A stretch of 64,000 nucleotides of DNA, from the NCBI RefSeq assembly GCF_000374065.1, contig NZ_KB893255.1, forward strand, positions 1 through 64,000, given 5' to 3'. Of this stretch, positions 24,759 to 34,049 are shown piece after piece (the stretch's first letter is position 1; each line of letters begins with the position of its first letter). The notes under the pieces were generated by a model. That model saw nothing but the letters and a program-made list of their open reading frames with translations, did no database searches and was not told the origin of the DNA. Position numbers and translations under genes: made by a program. This DNA is from Spirosoma luteum DSM 19990 (GTDB taxonomy: Bacteria > Bacteroidota > Bacteroidia > Cytophagales > Spirosomataceae).

Positions 24759-26030
24759 TCAATATTTGTACTCCGGCATTTCATCCTGTGCTTCCAGACG
24801 GAGTACTTTTTCGTATTTGGCCCGGTCGAAATCGCCTTCGCTGTTGGCGATGAAAATGGTGGCTACCGTGTTGCCGATGATGTTCGTGAGGGAGCGGGCT
24901 TCGGACATGAACCGGTCTACGCCCAGCAGCAGAGCCAGCCCTTCTACCGGAATGACCTTGATGGCCGTCAGCGTACTGGCCAGCACAATGAAGCCGCTAC
25001 CCGTAACTCCCGCTGCGCCTTTGGAGGTAAGCATCAGAATGCCGATGATGGTTAACTCCTGCCCCAGCGAAAGGTCGACCCCGAACACCTGCGCCAGGAA
25101 TATGGTGGCCATAACCAGGTAAATGGTGGTACCGTCGAGATTAAACGAATACCCCGCCGGAACGACCAACCCCACCACCGACCGGGAGCAGCCCAGCGTT
25201 TCGAGTTTGTCCATAATCTGCGGCAGGGCCGATTCAGAAGAAGACGTACCCAGTACAATCAGCAGTTCTTCCTTGATGAATTTAAGCACCGCCCACAGGC
25301 TGATTTTGTAATAGCGCAAAATCAGGTTCAGCACCACGAAGATGAACAGCAGCATGGTGGCATACACGGTACCCATTAGCTTGGCCAGCGGCAACAGGGT
25401 GCTCAGGCCGTACTTGCCAATCGTAAAGGCCATTCCACCAAAAGCACCCAGCGGAGCCAGTATCATCACCACACTAAGGATATTGAAGAACACTTTCGAA
25501 ATCCGCTCAAACGTCAGAATGAGGGGTCTACCGGTTTCGCCCATGCGGGCCAGCCCAACACCAAACAGGATAGAAAAAACCAGTACCTGCAAAATATCCC
25601 CTTCGGCAAAGGCTTTGACGGCATTGCTGGGCACGATGTGCAGGAAAAACTCGGTCCAGTCCATGCTGGCCCCCTGCTCGGTGTATTTGCTGATATCTCC
25701 TCCTTTTACGGCCGCGGTTTGCACCCCGTCGCCGGGCCGGATCAGGTTAGCCAGAACAAGGCCGATAGCCAGGGCACCGGTTGTGACAATTTCGAAATAA
25801 AGTAACGCCTTCCCCCCTACCCGACCCACTTTTTTCAAGTCACCCATGTTGCTGATTCCCAGCACAATGGTCAGGAAAATAATGGGCGCAATGACCATCT
25901 TGATCAGGTTGATGAAGAGGTCGCCGAGGGGTTTCAGGCTGGCCGCCGTTTCGGGGAAGAAATACCCGGTGAGGATACCGAGGGTAATGGCAATCAGAAC
26001 GCGTACGGTCAGGTTGTTCAGAAACTTCAT
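24759..26030 (-). CDS. dctA: C4-dicarboxylate:cation symporter DctA
   Basis: The ATG at 26030 gives 423 residues; codons further upstream read through an AT-rich repeat and are not used. The protein shows the DAACS family motifs GTSSSESALPQ, NLDGTTIYL and GVDRFMSEARSLTNIIGN, and the DctA-like segment LGCSRSVVGLVVPAGYSFN. About eight transmembrane helices and two re-entrant loops are expected. It takes up succinate, fumarate, malate and possibly aspartate. Its upstream gap contains a palindromic AT-rich element shared in type with three other loci in the window. Confidence 0.92.
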   Translation of the reverse strand: MKFLNNLTVRVLIAITLGILTGYFFPETAASLKPLGDLFINLIKMVIAPIIFLTIVLGISNMGDLKKVGRVGGKALLYFEIVTTGALAIGLVLANLIRPGDGVQTAAVKGGDISKYTEQGASMDWTEFFLHIVPSNAVKAFAEGDILQVLVFSILFGVGLARMGETGRPLILTFERISKVFFNILSVVMILAPLGAFGGMAFTIGKYGLSTLLPLAKLMGTVYATMLLFIFVVLNLILRYYKISLWAVLKFIKEELLIVLGTSSSESALPQIMDKLETLGCSRSVVGLVVPAGYSFNLDGTTIYLVMATIFLAQVFGVDLSLGQELTIIGILMLTSKGAAGVTGSGFIVLASTLTAIKVIPVEGLALLLGVDRFMSEARSLTNIIGNTVATIFIANSEGDFDRAKYEKVLRLEAQDEMPEYKY

Positions 26031-26045
26031 AAAGAGAATGAGGAG

Positions 26046-26166
26046 TGATGAATGATGCGTTATAAACGGTGATCGGGTTGCCGGAGCAATGCTAGCTGGC
26101 GTTCCAGCAACAAATGACAAATCGGTCGTAATTCATCATTTATACTTTATAATTCATCATTGACTG
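26046..26166. repeat. degenerate AT-rich palindrome between thioesterase and dctA genes
   Basis: Segments with TGATGAATGATG and TTATAAA at 26046-26066 and copies of ATTCATCATTTATA and TATAATTCATCATT at 26130-26160 form an imperfect inverted repeat. These belong to the same sequence type as 33956-34045, 35309-35413 and 60437-60494. The thioesterase stop codon TGA (26157-26159, complement) lies inside it. Confidence 0.6.
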
Positions 26167-26675
26167 ACCACATGACTTTTGATGTCACGAATGCGGTCGT
26201 TGAAATTCAGGCTGGGAAAGTCAATATTCGGCACCAGGGTTGCCTGTAAATAGCCCATCACCAGTTCATCGTGGGGGATGCGTTTACCCGTGGACACACT
26301 AATGTATTTGGACGTTACCCAGAGTACGTTTTTCAGGTGCGTTTTCCCATCGTCGGTCATGATGTATTCCGTCACGGTGGTATCGTCGTTGACGTAAATC
26401 AACCGCGACATAATCCGGACCCATTCGCTCACCTGCGCGGGCCGGATGTAGGCAATCTGGTGCTGATACACGACCCAGCTCGTTTTCAGTTCACGAAACA
26501 ACTGGCCGGGGCTGAAATCATACAGCTTGGCCACCTGGTCTTCGCGGGCATTGAAATAATAGTCGAAATATTTGGCATTGTTGAGGTGCTGCAACGGGTC
26601 GCAGTCCTGAAAACGGACAATCATTCTCGACTCTGTTTCGGTCGGATAACTACGGTTGGGGTCACGTTTGAACAT
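26157..26675 (-). CDS. acyl-CoA thioesterase-like hotdog protein (4HBT)
   Basis: A 172-residue hotdog-fold protein. FQDCDPLQHLNNAKYFDYY near residues 22-40 carries the catalytic Asp and the HxN pattern of the 4-hydroxybenzoyl-CoA/FadM-type thioesterases, and the middle strands WVVYQHQIAYIRPAQ and ITE-like segments fit the fold. It probably hydrolyses acyl-CoA thioesters in the cytoplasm. It is upstream of dctA on the same strand with a 126-nt gap holding an AT-rich repeat. Confidence 0.85.
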   Translation of the reverse strand: MFKRDPNRSYPTETESRMIVRFQDCDPLQHLNNAKYFDYYFNAREDQVAKLYDFSPGQLFRELKTSWVVYQHQIAYIRPAQVSEWVRIMSRLIYVNDDTTVTEYIMTDDGKTHLKNVLWVTSKYISVSTGKRIPHDELVMGYLQATLVPNIDFPSLNFNDRIRDIKSHVVSQ

Positions 26676-26887
26676 ACTTCGCTGGATTATACCGGCAAGC
26701 GACCGGAGGCAGGGATTTAATCAACCCGGGTTGATATGCGGACTACGCATTTTGCTGAGTCAAGTATAAACAAAATCGGGCGAATCCACTCCATACGGCT
26801 AAATCATAAGCAGGTTTTCAAACTAATTTTCGCCCTATTATCGTTAGTACAAGGAAAATACCTATTCATTTTAACTGCCAGACACTT

Positions 26888-27337
26888 ATGAAAGTTACGC
26901 GTCGTATGTTGCCGTTTATTGCCCTGTTTGTTGGACTGACAGCCTTTGTATCGTCCGATGGGTCCGATGCGGTGGTGGGCACCTGGCTGAACGGCACGAA
27001 AAAAGGACACGTTCAGATTTATAAGCAGGGGGGTACGTACTTTGGCAAGCTGGTGTGGTTGGGGCAACCGAATGACGCGGATACCGGTAAGCCCCGGACA
27101 GACACTAAAAATGTAGACCCATCTAAGCGGTCGCGCCCTTTGCTCAATATGCCGTTGATGTACAACTTCAGGTACGACGGGGGTAATGTGTGGAGCGATG
27201 GTAAGATTTATAACCCCGAAGACGGCAAGGAATACAACTGTAAAATGATTCTGGAAAACCCCAATACGCTGCTCGTTCGTGGCTACGTTGGCATCTCCCT
27301 CTTCGGCAAAACCCAAACCTGGACGCGGGTGAAGTAA
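26888..27337 (+). CDS. secreted DUF2147 family protein
   Basis: A 149-residue protein with a signal peptide (MKVTRRMLPFIALFVGLTAF). The mature part contains VVGTWLNGTKKGHVQIY, GGTYFGKLVWL, a glycine- and aspartate-rich middle, MYNFRYDGGNVWSDGKIYNP and LLVRGYVGISLFGKTQTW, which are the conserved strands of DUF2147. A shorter paralogue lies at 8708. The function of the family is unknown; a lipocalin-like binding role is often supposed. The FMO-like gene follows 71 nt later. Confidence 0.9.
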   Translation: MKVTRRMLPFIALFVGLTAFVSSDGSDAVVGTWLNGTKKGHVQIYKQGGTYFGKLVWLGQPNDADTGKPRTDTKNVDPSKRSRPLLNMPLMYNFRYDGGNVWSDGKIYNPEDGKEYNCKMILENPNTLLVRGYVGISLFGKTQTWTRVK

Positions 27338-27339
27338 CT

Positions 27340-27404
27340 GTTTGATGTTTGTCGTTGGCTGGCGCAACAACAGGATGAGCATCAACTAACGTCAAACCTC
27401 AAAC
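27340..27404. repeat. imperfect inverted repeat filling the DUF2147-FMO gap
   Basis: GTTTGATGTTTGTCGTT (27340-27356) matches the complement of AACGTCAAACCTCAAAC (27388-27404) in 14 to 15 of 17 positions. It begins 2 nt after the upstream stop codon and ends 4 nt before the next ATG. Confidence 0.6.
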
Positions 27405-27408
27405 TTCT

Positions 27409-28545
27409 ATGCACACACTCATCATTGGAGCAGGCCCGGCGGGATTGGCTATGGCCGGGCAGCTGGCCCACCGGGGGTTGCCATTTACGGTGCTCGAAGC
27501 CAGTGAACACATCGGCTTTAGCTGGCGCAACCATTACGACCGGCTGCACCTGCACACGGTGAAGCAGTACTCGGCCTTACCGCACCTGCCCTACCCCGAC
27601 GTTTACCCCACGTACGTGTCGCGGCTGCAACTGGTTGAGTACATGGAGCAGTATGCCGAATGGTTTGGCATAAAGCCCCTGTTCAATCAAACGGTTACGC
27701 ATATTCAGCCAAACCCGGCTGACGGAACCTGGCGGGTGCAAACCCAGACCGATACCTTCACGGCCGAACGGGTCATTGTTGCAACCGGCTACAATCGCGT
27801 TCCCTACAAGCCGGAGTTACCCGGTCAGCGTACCTTCCGGGGCATCATCTGGCATAGCCACGAATACCGGAATGGGGCACCGTTCCGCAATGAAAACGTG
27901 CTGGTGGTAGGCATGGGCAACACGGGGGCCGAGCTGGCACTGGATTTACTGGAAAATGGCGCCAATCCCTTTATCTCGGTGCGGGGGCCAGTCAACATCA
28001 TCAAACGGGATGTGTTCGGGCGACCTGCCCAGCCAACCGCCATTTTTCTAAGCAAATTCCCAAACTGGTTTTATGATTTTGTAACGGGAATAGCCCAGAA
28101 AATCGACATCGGCGATGTGTCGGCCTACGGGCTGGGCAAACCCGAACACCCTCCTTCCTACGACACCCGGCGCGGCAAAATTCCCGTTATCGACGTTGGT
28201 ACGCTTGACCAGATAAAGGCGGGTAAAATTACCGTACTACCCGGCATTGACCGTATAAACGCCAAAACCGTAACGTTCAGCGACGGGCGGGAGTTACCCT
28301 TCGATGCCATCGTACTGGCAACGGGTTACCGGCCCGCGCTGGAAGCCGTGCTGGGTACTGACCTGGCCGGCAAAGTGCTGAATGAAAAAGGGTTCCCGAA
28401 AAACCTCTGGTCAGACGTAAAGAGCCTGCGGTGTCTATATTTTTTAGGGTATACAACCCCGCTAACGGGTGTCATTTATGGCCTCAATGTAGATTCAGAC
28501 CGGATCGCCCGGCACATCGCAGAAAACAATTTTGTCGTGGCTTAG
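27409..28545 (+). CDS. flavin-containing monooxygenase-like NAD(P)/FAD oxidoreductase
   Basis: A 378-residue protein with two dinucleotide-binding motifs: FAD site GAGPAGLAMAG (residues 7-17) and NADPH site GMGNTGAELALDL (about 168-180). LHTVKQYSALPHLPYP and VIVATGYNRVPYKPELPG are typical of the YUCCA-like/FMO group, and the ATG motif recurs near residue 304 (VLATGYRP). It should oxygenate a small soft nucleophile or organic substrate with NADPH and O2; plant relatives make auxin. No partner pathway is evident nearby. Confidence 0.88.
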   Translation: MHTLIIGAGPAGLAMAGQLAHRGLPFTVLEASEHIGFSWRNHYDRLHLHTVKQYSALPHLPYPDVYPTYVSRLQLVEYMEQYAEWFGIKPLFNQTVTHIQPNPADGTWRVQTQTDTFTAERVIVATGYNRVPYKPELPGQRTFRGIIWHSHEYRNGAPFRNENVLVVGMGNTGAELALDLLENGANPFISVRGPVNIIKRDVFGRPAQPTAIFLSKFPNWFYDFVTGIAQKIDIGDVSAYGLGKPEHPPSYDTRRGKIPVIDVGTLDQIKAGKITVLPGIDRINAKTVTFSDGRELPFDAIVLATGYRPALEAVLGTDLAGKVLNEKGFPKNLWSDVKSLRCLYFLGYTTPLTGVIYGLNVDSDRIARHIAENNFVVA

Positions 28546-28605
28546 TTATATAGGTGTAATCAGAGCGATTACTTAAAATCATCCAACCTTATAATCACTA
28601 CGACT

Positions 28606-28791
28606 ATGAACGAGACAACCGCAAAGGGTGGCTGGAATGAAATGAAAGGCAAGATTAAACAAGCCTGGGGTGACCTCACCGACGATGATCTGACCTACGA
28701 AGAAGGGAAAGAAGATGAAATGTGGGGTAAGGTTCAGCAGAAAACCGGTAAGACCAAAGACGAGATTCATAAGGCTGTTGCCGATTTATAG
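28606..28791 (+). CDS. CsbD family stress-response protein
   Basis: A 61-residue hydrophilic protein ([20 protein letters not shown], then [20 protein letters not shown]) that fits the CsbD family of small, charged, general-stress proteins of unknown biochemical role. It is separated from the FMO gene by 60 nt and followed by a strong bidirectional terminator. Confidence 0.93.
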   Translation: MNETTAKGGWNEMKGKIKQAWGDLTDDDLTYEEGKEDEMWGKVQQKTGKTKDEIHKAVADL

Positions 28792-28808
28792 TAGCATCAG
28801 GTACATAT

Positions 28809-28852
28809 CAACAAAGAAGGCCGAAACCCCTGGGTTCCGGCCTTCTTTGTTG
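28809..28852. terminator. bidirectional terminator between convergent genes
   Basis: The arms 28809-28823 (CAACAAAGAAGGCCG) and 28838-28852 pair perfectly over 15 bp around a 14-nt loop that itself can pair. It sits between the csbD-like gene and the convergent oxidoreductase gene. Confidence 0.9.
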
Positions 28853-28873
28853 TAGCTAACCGTTGTTCCGGCC

Positions 28874-30220
28874 TTATACCTTGGGCGGCTCCCAGCCTTT
28901 CTCGTACTGACGGCCCCATAGTTTCATGGCTTCGTCATCTTTTATGTGCCCGTTTTTCGTATCGACCGCGAACGATTTATTCGTGCGGTACGCAATGTTC
29001 GCCAAGTGGCAGAGCAGTGTGCTGGTAGCCCCTTCGTTGATGGGCGATGCCTGCTTGGCTTTCCCCCGAATGGCATCGAAGAAGTTAACGACGTGCCGGG
29101 TGGTCATGCCCCCGCCACCACCCAGGGCTGTACCCGCTTCCTCCTCGGTCGATTTACTTTCTTTTAGTTTCTTTCCCTCCCGATTAAACAGCGTGTACCC
29201 GTTCCGGTCGACGTAAACGGTGCCTTCGGTGCCGTAAATCAGGGTTCCCCGGTCAGAGCCAAAGGTTTTGTAGCCATTGCGGCTGTTACCGTCCCACTGA
29301 ATTATTTTGTTGCCGGGAAACCGGAATGTCGCTTCCATGGTGTCGTACACCTCCCAGCCATCATCCTTAAAGTAGCGTTTGTCGGCTTCAACGCTCACAA
29401 ATTCAGGGTGTTCCACCTGCAGGGCCCACCGGGCTACGTCGAGTTCGTGGGTAGCGTTGTTACCTGCTTCGGCCGTTCCGTAGTTCCAGCCGTACCAGTG
29501 CCAGTTGTAGTCCCAGGTTTCTGAGGTGTACTCCCGGTGCGGGGCCGGTCCCTGCCATAGTTCCCAGTCCAGCCCGTCCGGAACGGGCGCTTTTTTCTGG
29601 TGGGGCACTTCACCCCGCGCGCTGGCATAAAACGCCACCGCTTTGAAGGCCTTGCCAATAGCACCGCTATGAATCTGATTGATGATATCGATGGACTCCA
29701 CCGCCGACCGCTGCTGGTTGCCCATCTGAATGACTTTGCCGTATTTCTTCTGTACCTCTACCAGAATTTCGCCCTCGCGGGGATTATGGCTGCACGGTTT
29801 TTCTACGTACACGTGCTTGCCTCCCTGCGCAGCCATCCAGGTGCCGGGCGCGTGCCAATGGTCGGGGGTGGCAATGAAGAGGGCATCCACGTTTTTGTCG
29901 GCAATGATTTTGCGGACATCATTTTCCAGCTTGGGCGTGTAGTCGATGTATTTGGCGAACTTCTTCACGGCGGCTTCGCGCTGTTTTTTCATCACGTCGC
30001 ACATATACATCAGTTCTACGTTGCTGTCTTTCCGGCCAATGGGGTCGTAGTAGGCCCCCAAACGCCGACCCAGTCCAATAATGGCCAGATTCAGCCGCTC
30101 GTTGGCCCCCATTATTTTGGCGTAACTTTTGGGTGAAAAGCCCGGCGCCAGACCACCGATTGTTACACCCGCCGTACCCAAAGCTGCTTTTTTGATAAAC
30201 TCTCTACGCGAATTCTCCAT
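28874..30220 (-). CDS. Tat-exported Gfo/Idh/MocA family oxidoreductase
   Basis: A 448-residue protein whose N-terminus SRREFIKKAALGTAGVTIGG is a twin-arginine signal. The NAD-binding fold follows (LAIIGLGRR), then ATPDHWHAPGTW and the conserved HVYVEKPCSHNPREGE, where EKP supplies the catalytic lysine. A C-terminal alpha/beta domain completes the fold. Such exported dehydrogenases in Bacteroidota often act on sugars or their 3-keto derivatives with a tightly bound cofactor. The TIM-barrel gene at 30255 lies 34 nt upstream on the same strand, so the two probably form one operon. A paralogue with the same layout is at 50738. Confidence 0.9.
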   Translation of the reverse strand: MENSRREFIKKAALGTAGVTIGGLAPGFSPKSYAKIMGANERLNLAIIGLGRRLGAYYDPIGRKDSNVELMYMCDVMKKQREAAVKKFAKYIDYTPKLENDVRKIIADKNVDALFIATPDHWHAPGTWMAAQGGKHVYVEKPCSHNPREGEILVEVQKKYGKVIQMGNQQRSAVESIDIINQIHSGAIGKAFKAVAFYASARGEVPHQKKAPVPDGLDWELWQGPAPHREYTSETWDYNWHWYGWNYGTAEAGNNATHELDVARWALQVEHPEFVSVEADKRYFKDDGWEVYDTMEATFRFPGNKIIQWDGNSRNGYKTFGSDRGTLIYGTEGTVYVDRNGYTLFNREGKKLKESKSTEEEAGTALGGGGGMTTRHVVNFFDAIRGKAKQASPINEGATSTLLCHLANIAYRTNKSFAVDTKNGHIKDDEAMKLWGRQYEKGWEPPKV

Positions 30221-30254
30221 TGAGTATCGATTGATTTTTGCGTTCTACGCAGTA

Positions 30255-31118
30255 CTAACTCTTCCGTTTACCTGATTTCGTCGCTTCGGTAACGCCCTTG
30301 AAATAGCCGACCGATTCGGCGATACCGGCCAGCGGGTCTTTCATATCCTTTTCATACTCCAGCGCGCAATGTCCATCGTACTTCACTTTTCGCAGCATAG
30401 CCACGTACGCGGGTATGTCGATAATACCCCGGCTCAACTCGCAGGTTTTCCCCTCTTTAGTGGGGGCCGTTACGTTTTTGAGGTGCATATCGAAAATACG
30501 TTTGCTGTATTTTTCAAGGTCGGCAATGGGGTCGTCGCCGAAGCGTTTATCGTGCCCCATGTCGAAACAGAGGCCCATGCGGGGGTCTAAATCCTTCACC
30601 GCATCATACACCGATTTGGCAGTGGGGTACAGTTCAATATCGGGACCGTGGTTGTGGATGGCGTAGCGCATATCATACTCCTTCACCTTTTTATCCACGT
30701 AGGGTAACAACTCCGGGTTAGGAACCCCGATAATCAGCTTTACGCCCACCCGCTTGGCGTAGTCGAACGCATCATCAACCGCCTGCTGGGTTTTCATGTA
30801 GATTGGCCCCACGCCATAACCCGTTACGCCCGACTGCTTCAACTTCTCATGAAAGGCCGCAATTTCGTCGGCGGTGCTTTTGAGGGGCAGGTGGAAATCC
30901 TTGATGCACAGGTGATGCACATCCACCTTACGCATCATTTCCAGCGCCTGATCCAGCTTGAAATGAACAAAGGTATAACCTGCCAAAGCCAGTTTAAACG
31001 GGTCATCACCGACCGCACGGGTCTTTTCGGGAGCGTTGGCCAGCAGTACGGCCGGACTTGCGGTGGCCAGAGCAAGGCCCCCCCCGGCATTTTTAAGAAA
31101 CGTTCGTCGTGTCGTCAT
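30255..31118 (-). CDS. exported sugar phosphate isomerase/epimerase-like TIM barrel protein
   Basis: A 287-residue protein with a Tat-like signal (TTRRTFLKNAGGGLALATAS). The AP_endonuc_2/xylose isomerase-like barrel shows the metal-ligand segments YAIHNHGPDIE and GLCFDMGHDKRFG, with DMHLKN and CALEYEKDMKD near the end. Members of this group isomerise or epimerise sugars, and some act on 3-keto-glycosides. It is the first gene of the pair with the Gfo/Idh protein; both carry export signals, so they likely work on the same sugar outside the cytoplasm. Confidence 0.87.
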   Translation of the reverse strand: MTTRRTFLKNAGGGLALATASPAVLLANAPEKTRAVGDDPFKLALAGYTFVHFKLDQALEMMRKVDVHHLCIKDFHLPLKSTADEIAAFHEKLKQSGVTGYGVGPIYMKTQQAVDDAFDYAKRVGVKLIIGVPNPELLPYVDKKVKEYDMRYAIHNHGPDIELYPTAKSVYDAVKDLDPRMGLCFDMGHDKRFGDDPIADLEKYSKRIFDMHLKNVTAPTKEGKTCELSRGIIDIPAYVAMLRKVKYDGHCALEYEKDMKDPLAGIAESVGYFKGVTEATKSGKRKS

Positions 31119-31391
31119 TTGGTAAATAAAACAAGGTGCTTTTCAATTTTTACCGGTGGCAGCCTGTTCAGGGCAAAGCCTCGCCTGGCCCGTAGGGTTG
31201 CTGATACGTCCGGGTATTTATCATAAAAACGTCTTTTCACTCTTTTCTACTGGAAACAGCGTACGTGTCGTGACTTCCTGCTTTCCAGTTCTGAAATTAG
31301 TTGCTTTACGGCTATTTTTTTCCGCTTCGTGTAAACGGGTCAGTTTTGTTATCCTATTTTCATTTCCTTTGACCATCCATTCTGTTGATGT

Positions 31392-32708
31392 ATGCATCGG
31401 TTTTTTCTCATCGGCCTGTTGTTTTGCGCTGGTACCGGTTCCGCCCAAACGGTGGTGGCTACGGTTCAGGAAGCCCTGGCCCTGGCCCGACGTACCAACC
31501 CGGAACTGGTGAACGCCCGCCAGAGTCGCGCCGTACAGGATCAGCAACAGATGGCTACCCGGTCGGTATTGCTGCCGCAGGCCCGCTTTTTCACCAACTT
31601 CGATTATAATTACGCCCTTCCGGTCCAGCTGATACCCACCGAACTGTTTGGTGGCCCGCCGGGTAGTTACCAATCCATCCGGTTTGGCTTACCCTACGTA
31701 CTGACCGCCGGTGCCGAAGTGACGGTTCCCGTTATCAATCGCCCGGCCCGCGCCGATTTGGGTATCGTAGCGCAAAACATACGCATCACCGACGGTCAGA
31801 ATCTGGTATTGCAGGACGACATTTCGACCCAAACGGCCCGTGTGTACTACGCAGCCCTGCTCACCCGGTCGGCCATTCGCATTACCCAACGCAACCTGTC
31901 GGCGGCCGATACGCTGGCGCAGATAGCCCGCGACCGGCTGGACAAAGGGCTGATTGAGCCGCTGGAATACAACCGCATCCGGTCAGTGCAGCTCACTACC
32001 GCCGACGTACTTTACCAGAACGAGCTAGGCTACGTCCGCAACATGAACCAGTTGAAACTGCTGTTCGGCCTGGCCCCGACAGACAGTCTGGTCTTGTCGG
32101 AAACGCTGGTCAGCCGCCCCGTTGGTATACCTGTTTCGGCTGCGGTATTGTCCCTTGCCGAACGCCCGCAGGTAACCCTTCGGGAAGCCAGAGTTGAACT
32201 GGCTAAACGGCAGCTCAACCGCGAACGACTTACCCGCTGGCCTACCCTCTCGGCCTACGGACGATTTACGGAGCAGGCACAGCGCCAGCAGATCAACTTC
32301 CTGAACACCAGCGAACCCTGGTACCGGATTGGGGTGGCGGGGTTGCAGTTCAACTGGCCAATTTATACGGGCGGGCTTCGCCTGAGTACTATGACCCGCG
32401 CCCGGCTGCAACTGAAGCTGGCCGAGTCGGAACTGACCTACGAACGCAACAAACAGAACACCGATACGGAAGACGTTCGGAACACCTATAATCAGGCCGT
32501 CCGGTCGCTGGATGTAAACCGGCAGAACTACGAACTCAGCAGCCAGAACGTGCAGATTGCGTTGATAAAATACCGGTCGGGGTTATTCGCCTACGACCAG
32601 TACCTGAACGTGTTCAACGAAGTGCTCACGGCACAGAACCGGTTTCTGACTACACTGTCGACTGTGTTTATCAATCAAACGATTTTACAAATCCGGAACG
32701 GTCAATGA
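31392..32708 (+). CDS. TolC family outer membrane efflux protein
   Basis: A 438-residue protein with a signal peptide (MHRFFLIGLLFCAGTGSAQ). The two outer membrane efflux protein repeats are visible from their long helices (VQEALALARRTNPELVNAR, and LAERPQVTLREARVELAKRQ) with beta segments between. It should form the outer membrane channel of the tripartite pump coded by the following genes (lipoprotein adaptor, MacB-like permease, ATPase). The 273 bp upstream are divergent from the isomerase gene and must hold the promoter; I see no clear operator. Confidence 0.9.
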   Translation: MHRFFLIGLLFCAGTGSAQTVVATVQEALALARRTNPELVNARQSRAVQDQQQMATRSVLLPQARFFTNFDYNYALPVQLIPTELFGGPPGSYQSIRFGLPYVLTAGAEVTVPVINRPARADLGIVAQNIRITDGQNLVLQDDISTQTARVYYAALLTRSAIRITQRNLSAADTLAQIARDRLDKGLIEPLEYNRIRSVQLTTADVLYQNELGYVRNMNQLKLLFGLAPTDSLVLSETLVSRPVGIPVSAAVLSLAERPQVTLREARVELAKRQLNRERLTRWPTLSAYGRFTEQAQRQQINFLNTSEPWYRIGVAGLQFNWPIYTGGLRLSTMTRARLQLKLAESELTYERNKQNTDTEDVRNTYNQAVRSLDVNRQNYELSSQNVQIALIKYRSGLFAYDQYLNVFNEVLTAQNRFLTTLSTVFINQTILQIRNGQ

Positions 32709-32772
32709 AGCCCGGCCAATTAACCCTGTAAGGATTTAAAAGCGTTAGATGTTTATAATCAACGATTTAGTC

Positions 32773-32796
32773 AAATTCATAATGCATTACAAATTT
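32773..32796. promoter_or_regulatory. 24-nt near-palindrome upstream of adaptor gene
   Basis: AAATT-CA-TAATGCATTA-CA-AATTT is symmetrical except for the CA steps. It lies in the 167-bp AT-rich gap between the channel and adaptor genes, about 80 nt before the adaptor ATG. It could be an operator for an internal promoter; no known box is matched. Confidence 0.35.
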
Positions 32797-32875
32797 GCCT
32801 GATTGCTTATTTATCCCTTATCATTTGGTTATACTGGTAGATACGAAAAACGTAATGATCAATCCTTGATATCCA

Positions 32876-33970
32876 ATGAAAATCAGTCTTTACCTTATAC
32901 TACTGTTTGCCACGGCCTGCCAGCAACGCACCGATAGTACATCGCCTGCGTACCGGGAGCTGACCGAAGCGGTGTATGCGTCGGGCAATGTGTACCCGCG
33001 CAATGAGTACACGGTTACGGCTGATGCCACGGGTATTCTACAACAGCGGCTGGTGAACGAGGGCGATTCCATCCGTAAAAACCAGTTGCTGTTTGTCTTG
33101 GAGAGCGCCACGGAAGATGCCCGTCGGCAGGCGGCTGCCAATGCGTACCGGCAGGCGCAGGTTAACCTGGGTGCTAACTCGCCCGTACTGGCTGAACTGG
33201 AAGCCCAGGTCCGCAACGCCCGCATCCGGGTAGCCAACGACTCCGTGAACTACACCCGCTTTCGGGAGCTACATAACCAGAACGCTACCTCCAAAGCCGA
33301 ACTGGAACGGGCCGAACTGAACTATACGGTATCGCGCAATAACCTCCGTGCCCAGCTCAACACCTTTCAGCGCAGCCGCGACCAGATTCGGCTGGAGGTG
33401 GCTAACAACCGCAGTCAGTTGGTCAGTACGGAAGTGGCGGGGCAGAACACGCGGGTGCGGAGTTTTGTGAATGGCAAGGTATACGAAGTGTACAAAGAAC
33501 CGGGCGAAATTGTGAAGCCGGGTGAGCAACTGGCGCTGGTCGGCAGCGGCAGCCGATTGTATGCCCAACTGGCGGTGGACGAAAGCGATTTTGGGCGGAT
33601 GCGCGTGGGGCAGGAAGTGGTATTGAAAGCCGATGTCTATCCCGATAAGGTATTCAGGGCGCGGGTCAGCAAGGTATATCCCAAACTGAACCGTACCGAC
33701 CAGTCGTTTCGGGTGGATGCCGAATTCGCCGGCGAACAACCGGCGTCCTATTACGGCCTCACGGTGGAAGCCAACATCATTATCAGCCAGAACAAGCATG
33801 TGCTGACCATTCCGAAAACGTACGTGACAGGCAGCGACAGCGTTTGGGTGGAGCAGGACGGCAAAAAGCAGAAGGTCAAATTCCGGAAAGGAGCCGAAAA
33901 CTTCGATCTGGTCGAGGTGAAAAGTGGGCTAACCGAGAAGTCGAAAATAATGATGAATGATGAATTATAA
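32876..33970 (+). CDS. HlyD/MacA-type periplasmic adaptor lipoprotein
   Basis: A 364-residue protein with a lipoprotein signal (MKISLYLILLFATAC; lipid-bearing C15). The barrel-sandwich (biotinyl-like) halves flank a long coiled coil (about residues 85-190, with AYRQAQVNLG and RNNLRAQLNTFQRSRD), and the second half reads VRSFVNGKVYEVYKEPGEIV. A beta-barrel and membrane-proximal domain end the protein. It should link the TolC-like channel to the MacB-like permease. The last residues, IMMNDEL, are coded by an AT-rich palindromic repeat that also provides the TAA stop, so the tail is probably a late addition. Confidence 0.88.
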   Translation: MKISLYLILLFATACQQRTDSTSPAYRELTEAVYASGNVYPRNEYTVTADATGILQQRLVNEGDSIRKNQLLFVLESATEDARRQAAANAYRQAQVNLGANSPVLAELEAQVRNARIRVANDSVNYTRFRELHNQNATSKAELERAELNYTVSRNNLRAQLNTFQRSRDQIRLEVANNRSQLVSTEVAGQNTRVRSFVNGKVYEVYKEPGEIVKPGEQLALVGSGSRLYAQLAVDESDFGRMRVGQEVVLKADVYPDKVFRARVSKVYPKLNRTDQSFRVDAEFAGEQPASYYGLTVEANIIISQNKHVLTIPKTYVTGSDSVWVEQDGKKQKVKFRKGAENFDLVEVKSGLTEKSKIMMNDEL

Positions 33971-34045
33971 ATGATGCAGGTAACGAGAATCATTCATCAT
34001 AACTCCAGTGGTCCGGTCATCATTCAACATTTATAATTCATCATT
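33956..34045. repeat. AT-rich palindrome spanning the adaptor-permease junction
   Basis: The arms 33956-33976 and 34025-34045 (core GAATTATAAATG, ends AATGAT) pair with one mismatch over 21 nt. The left arm covers the adaptor stop codon. The right arm ends 4 nt before the permease ATG. Confidence 0.88.
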
Positions 34046-34049
34046 TAGA

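Noticed and set aside
31119-31391. Small genes or RNA gene in the gap before the efflux operon
   Set aside because: Short frames exist on both strands, but none has a credible start or composition, and no tRNA-like or known RNA fold was seen.
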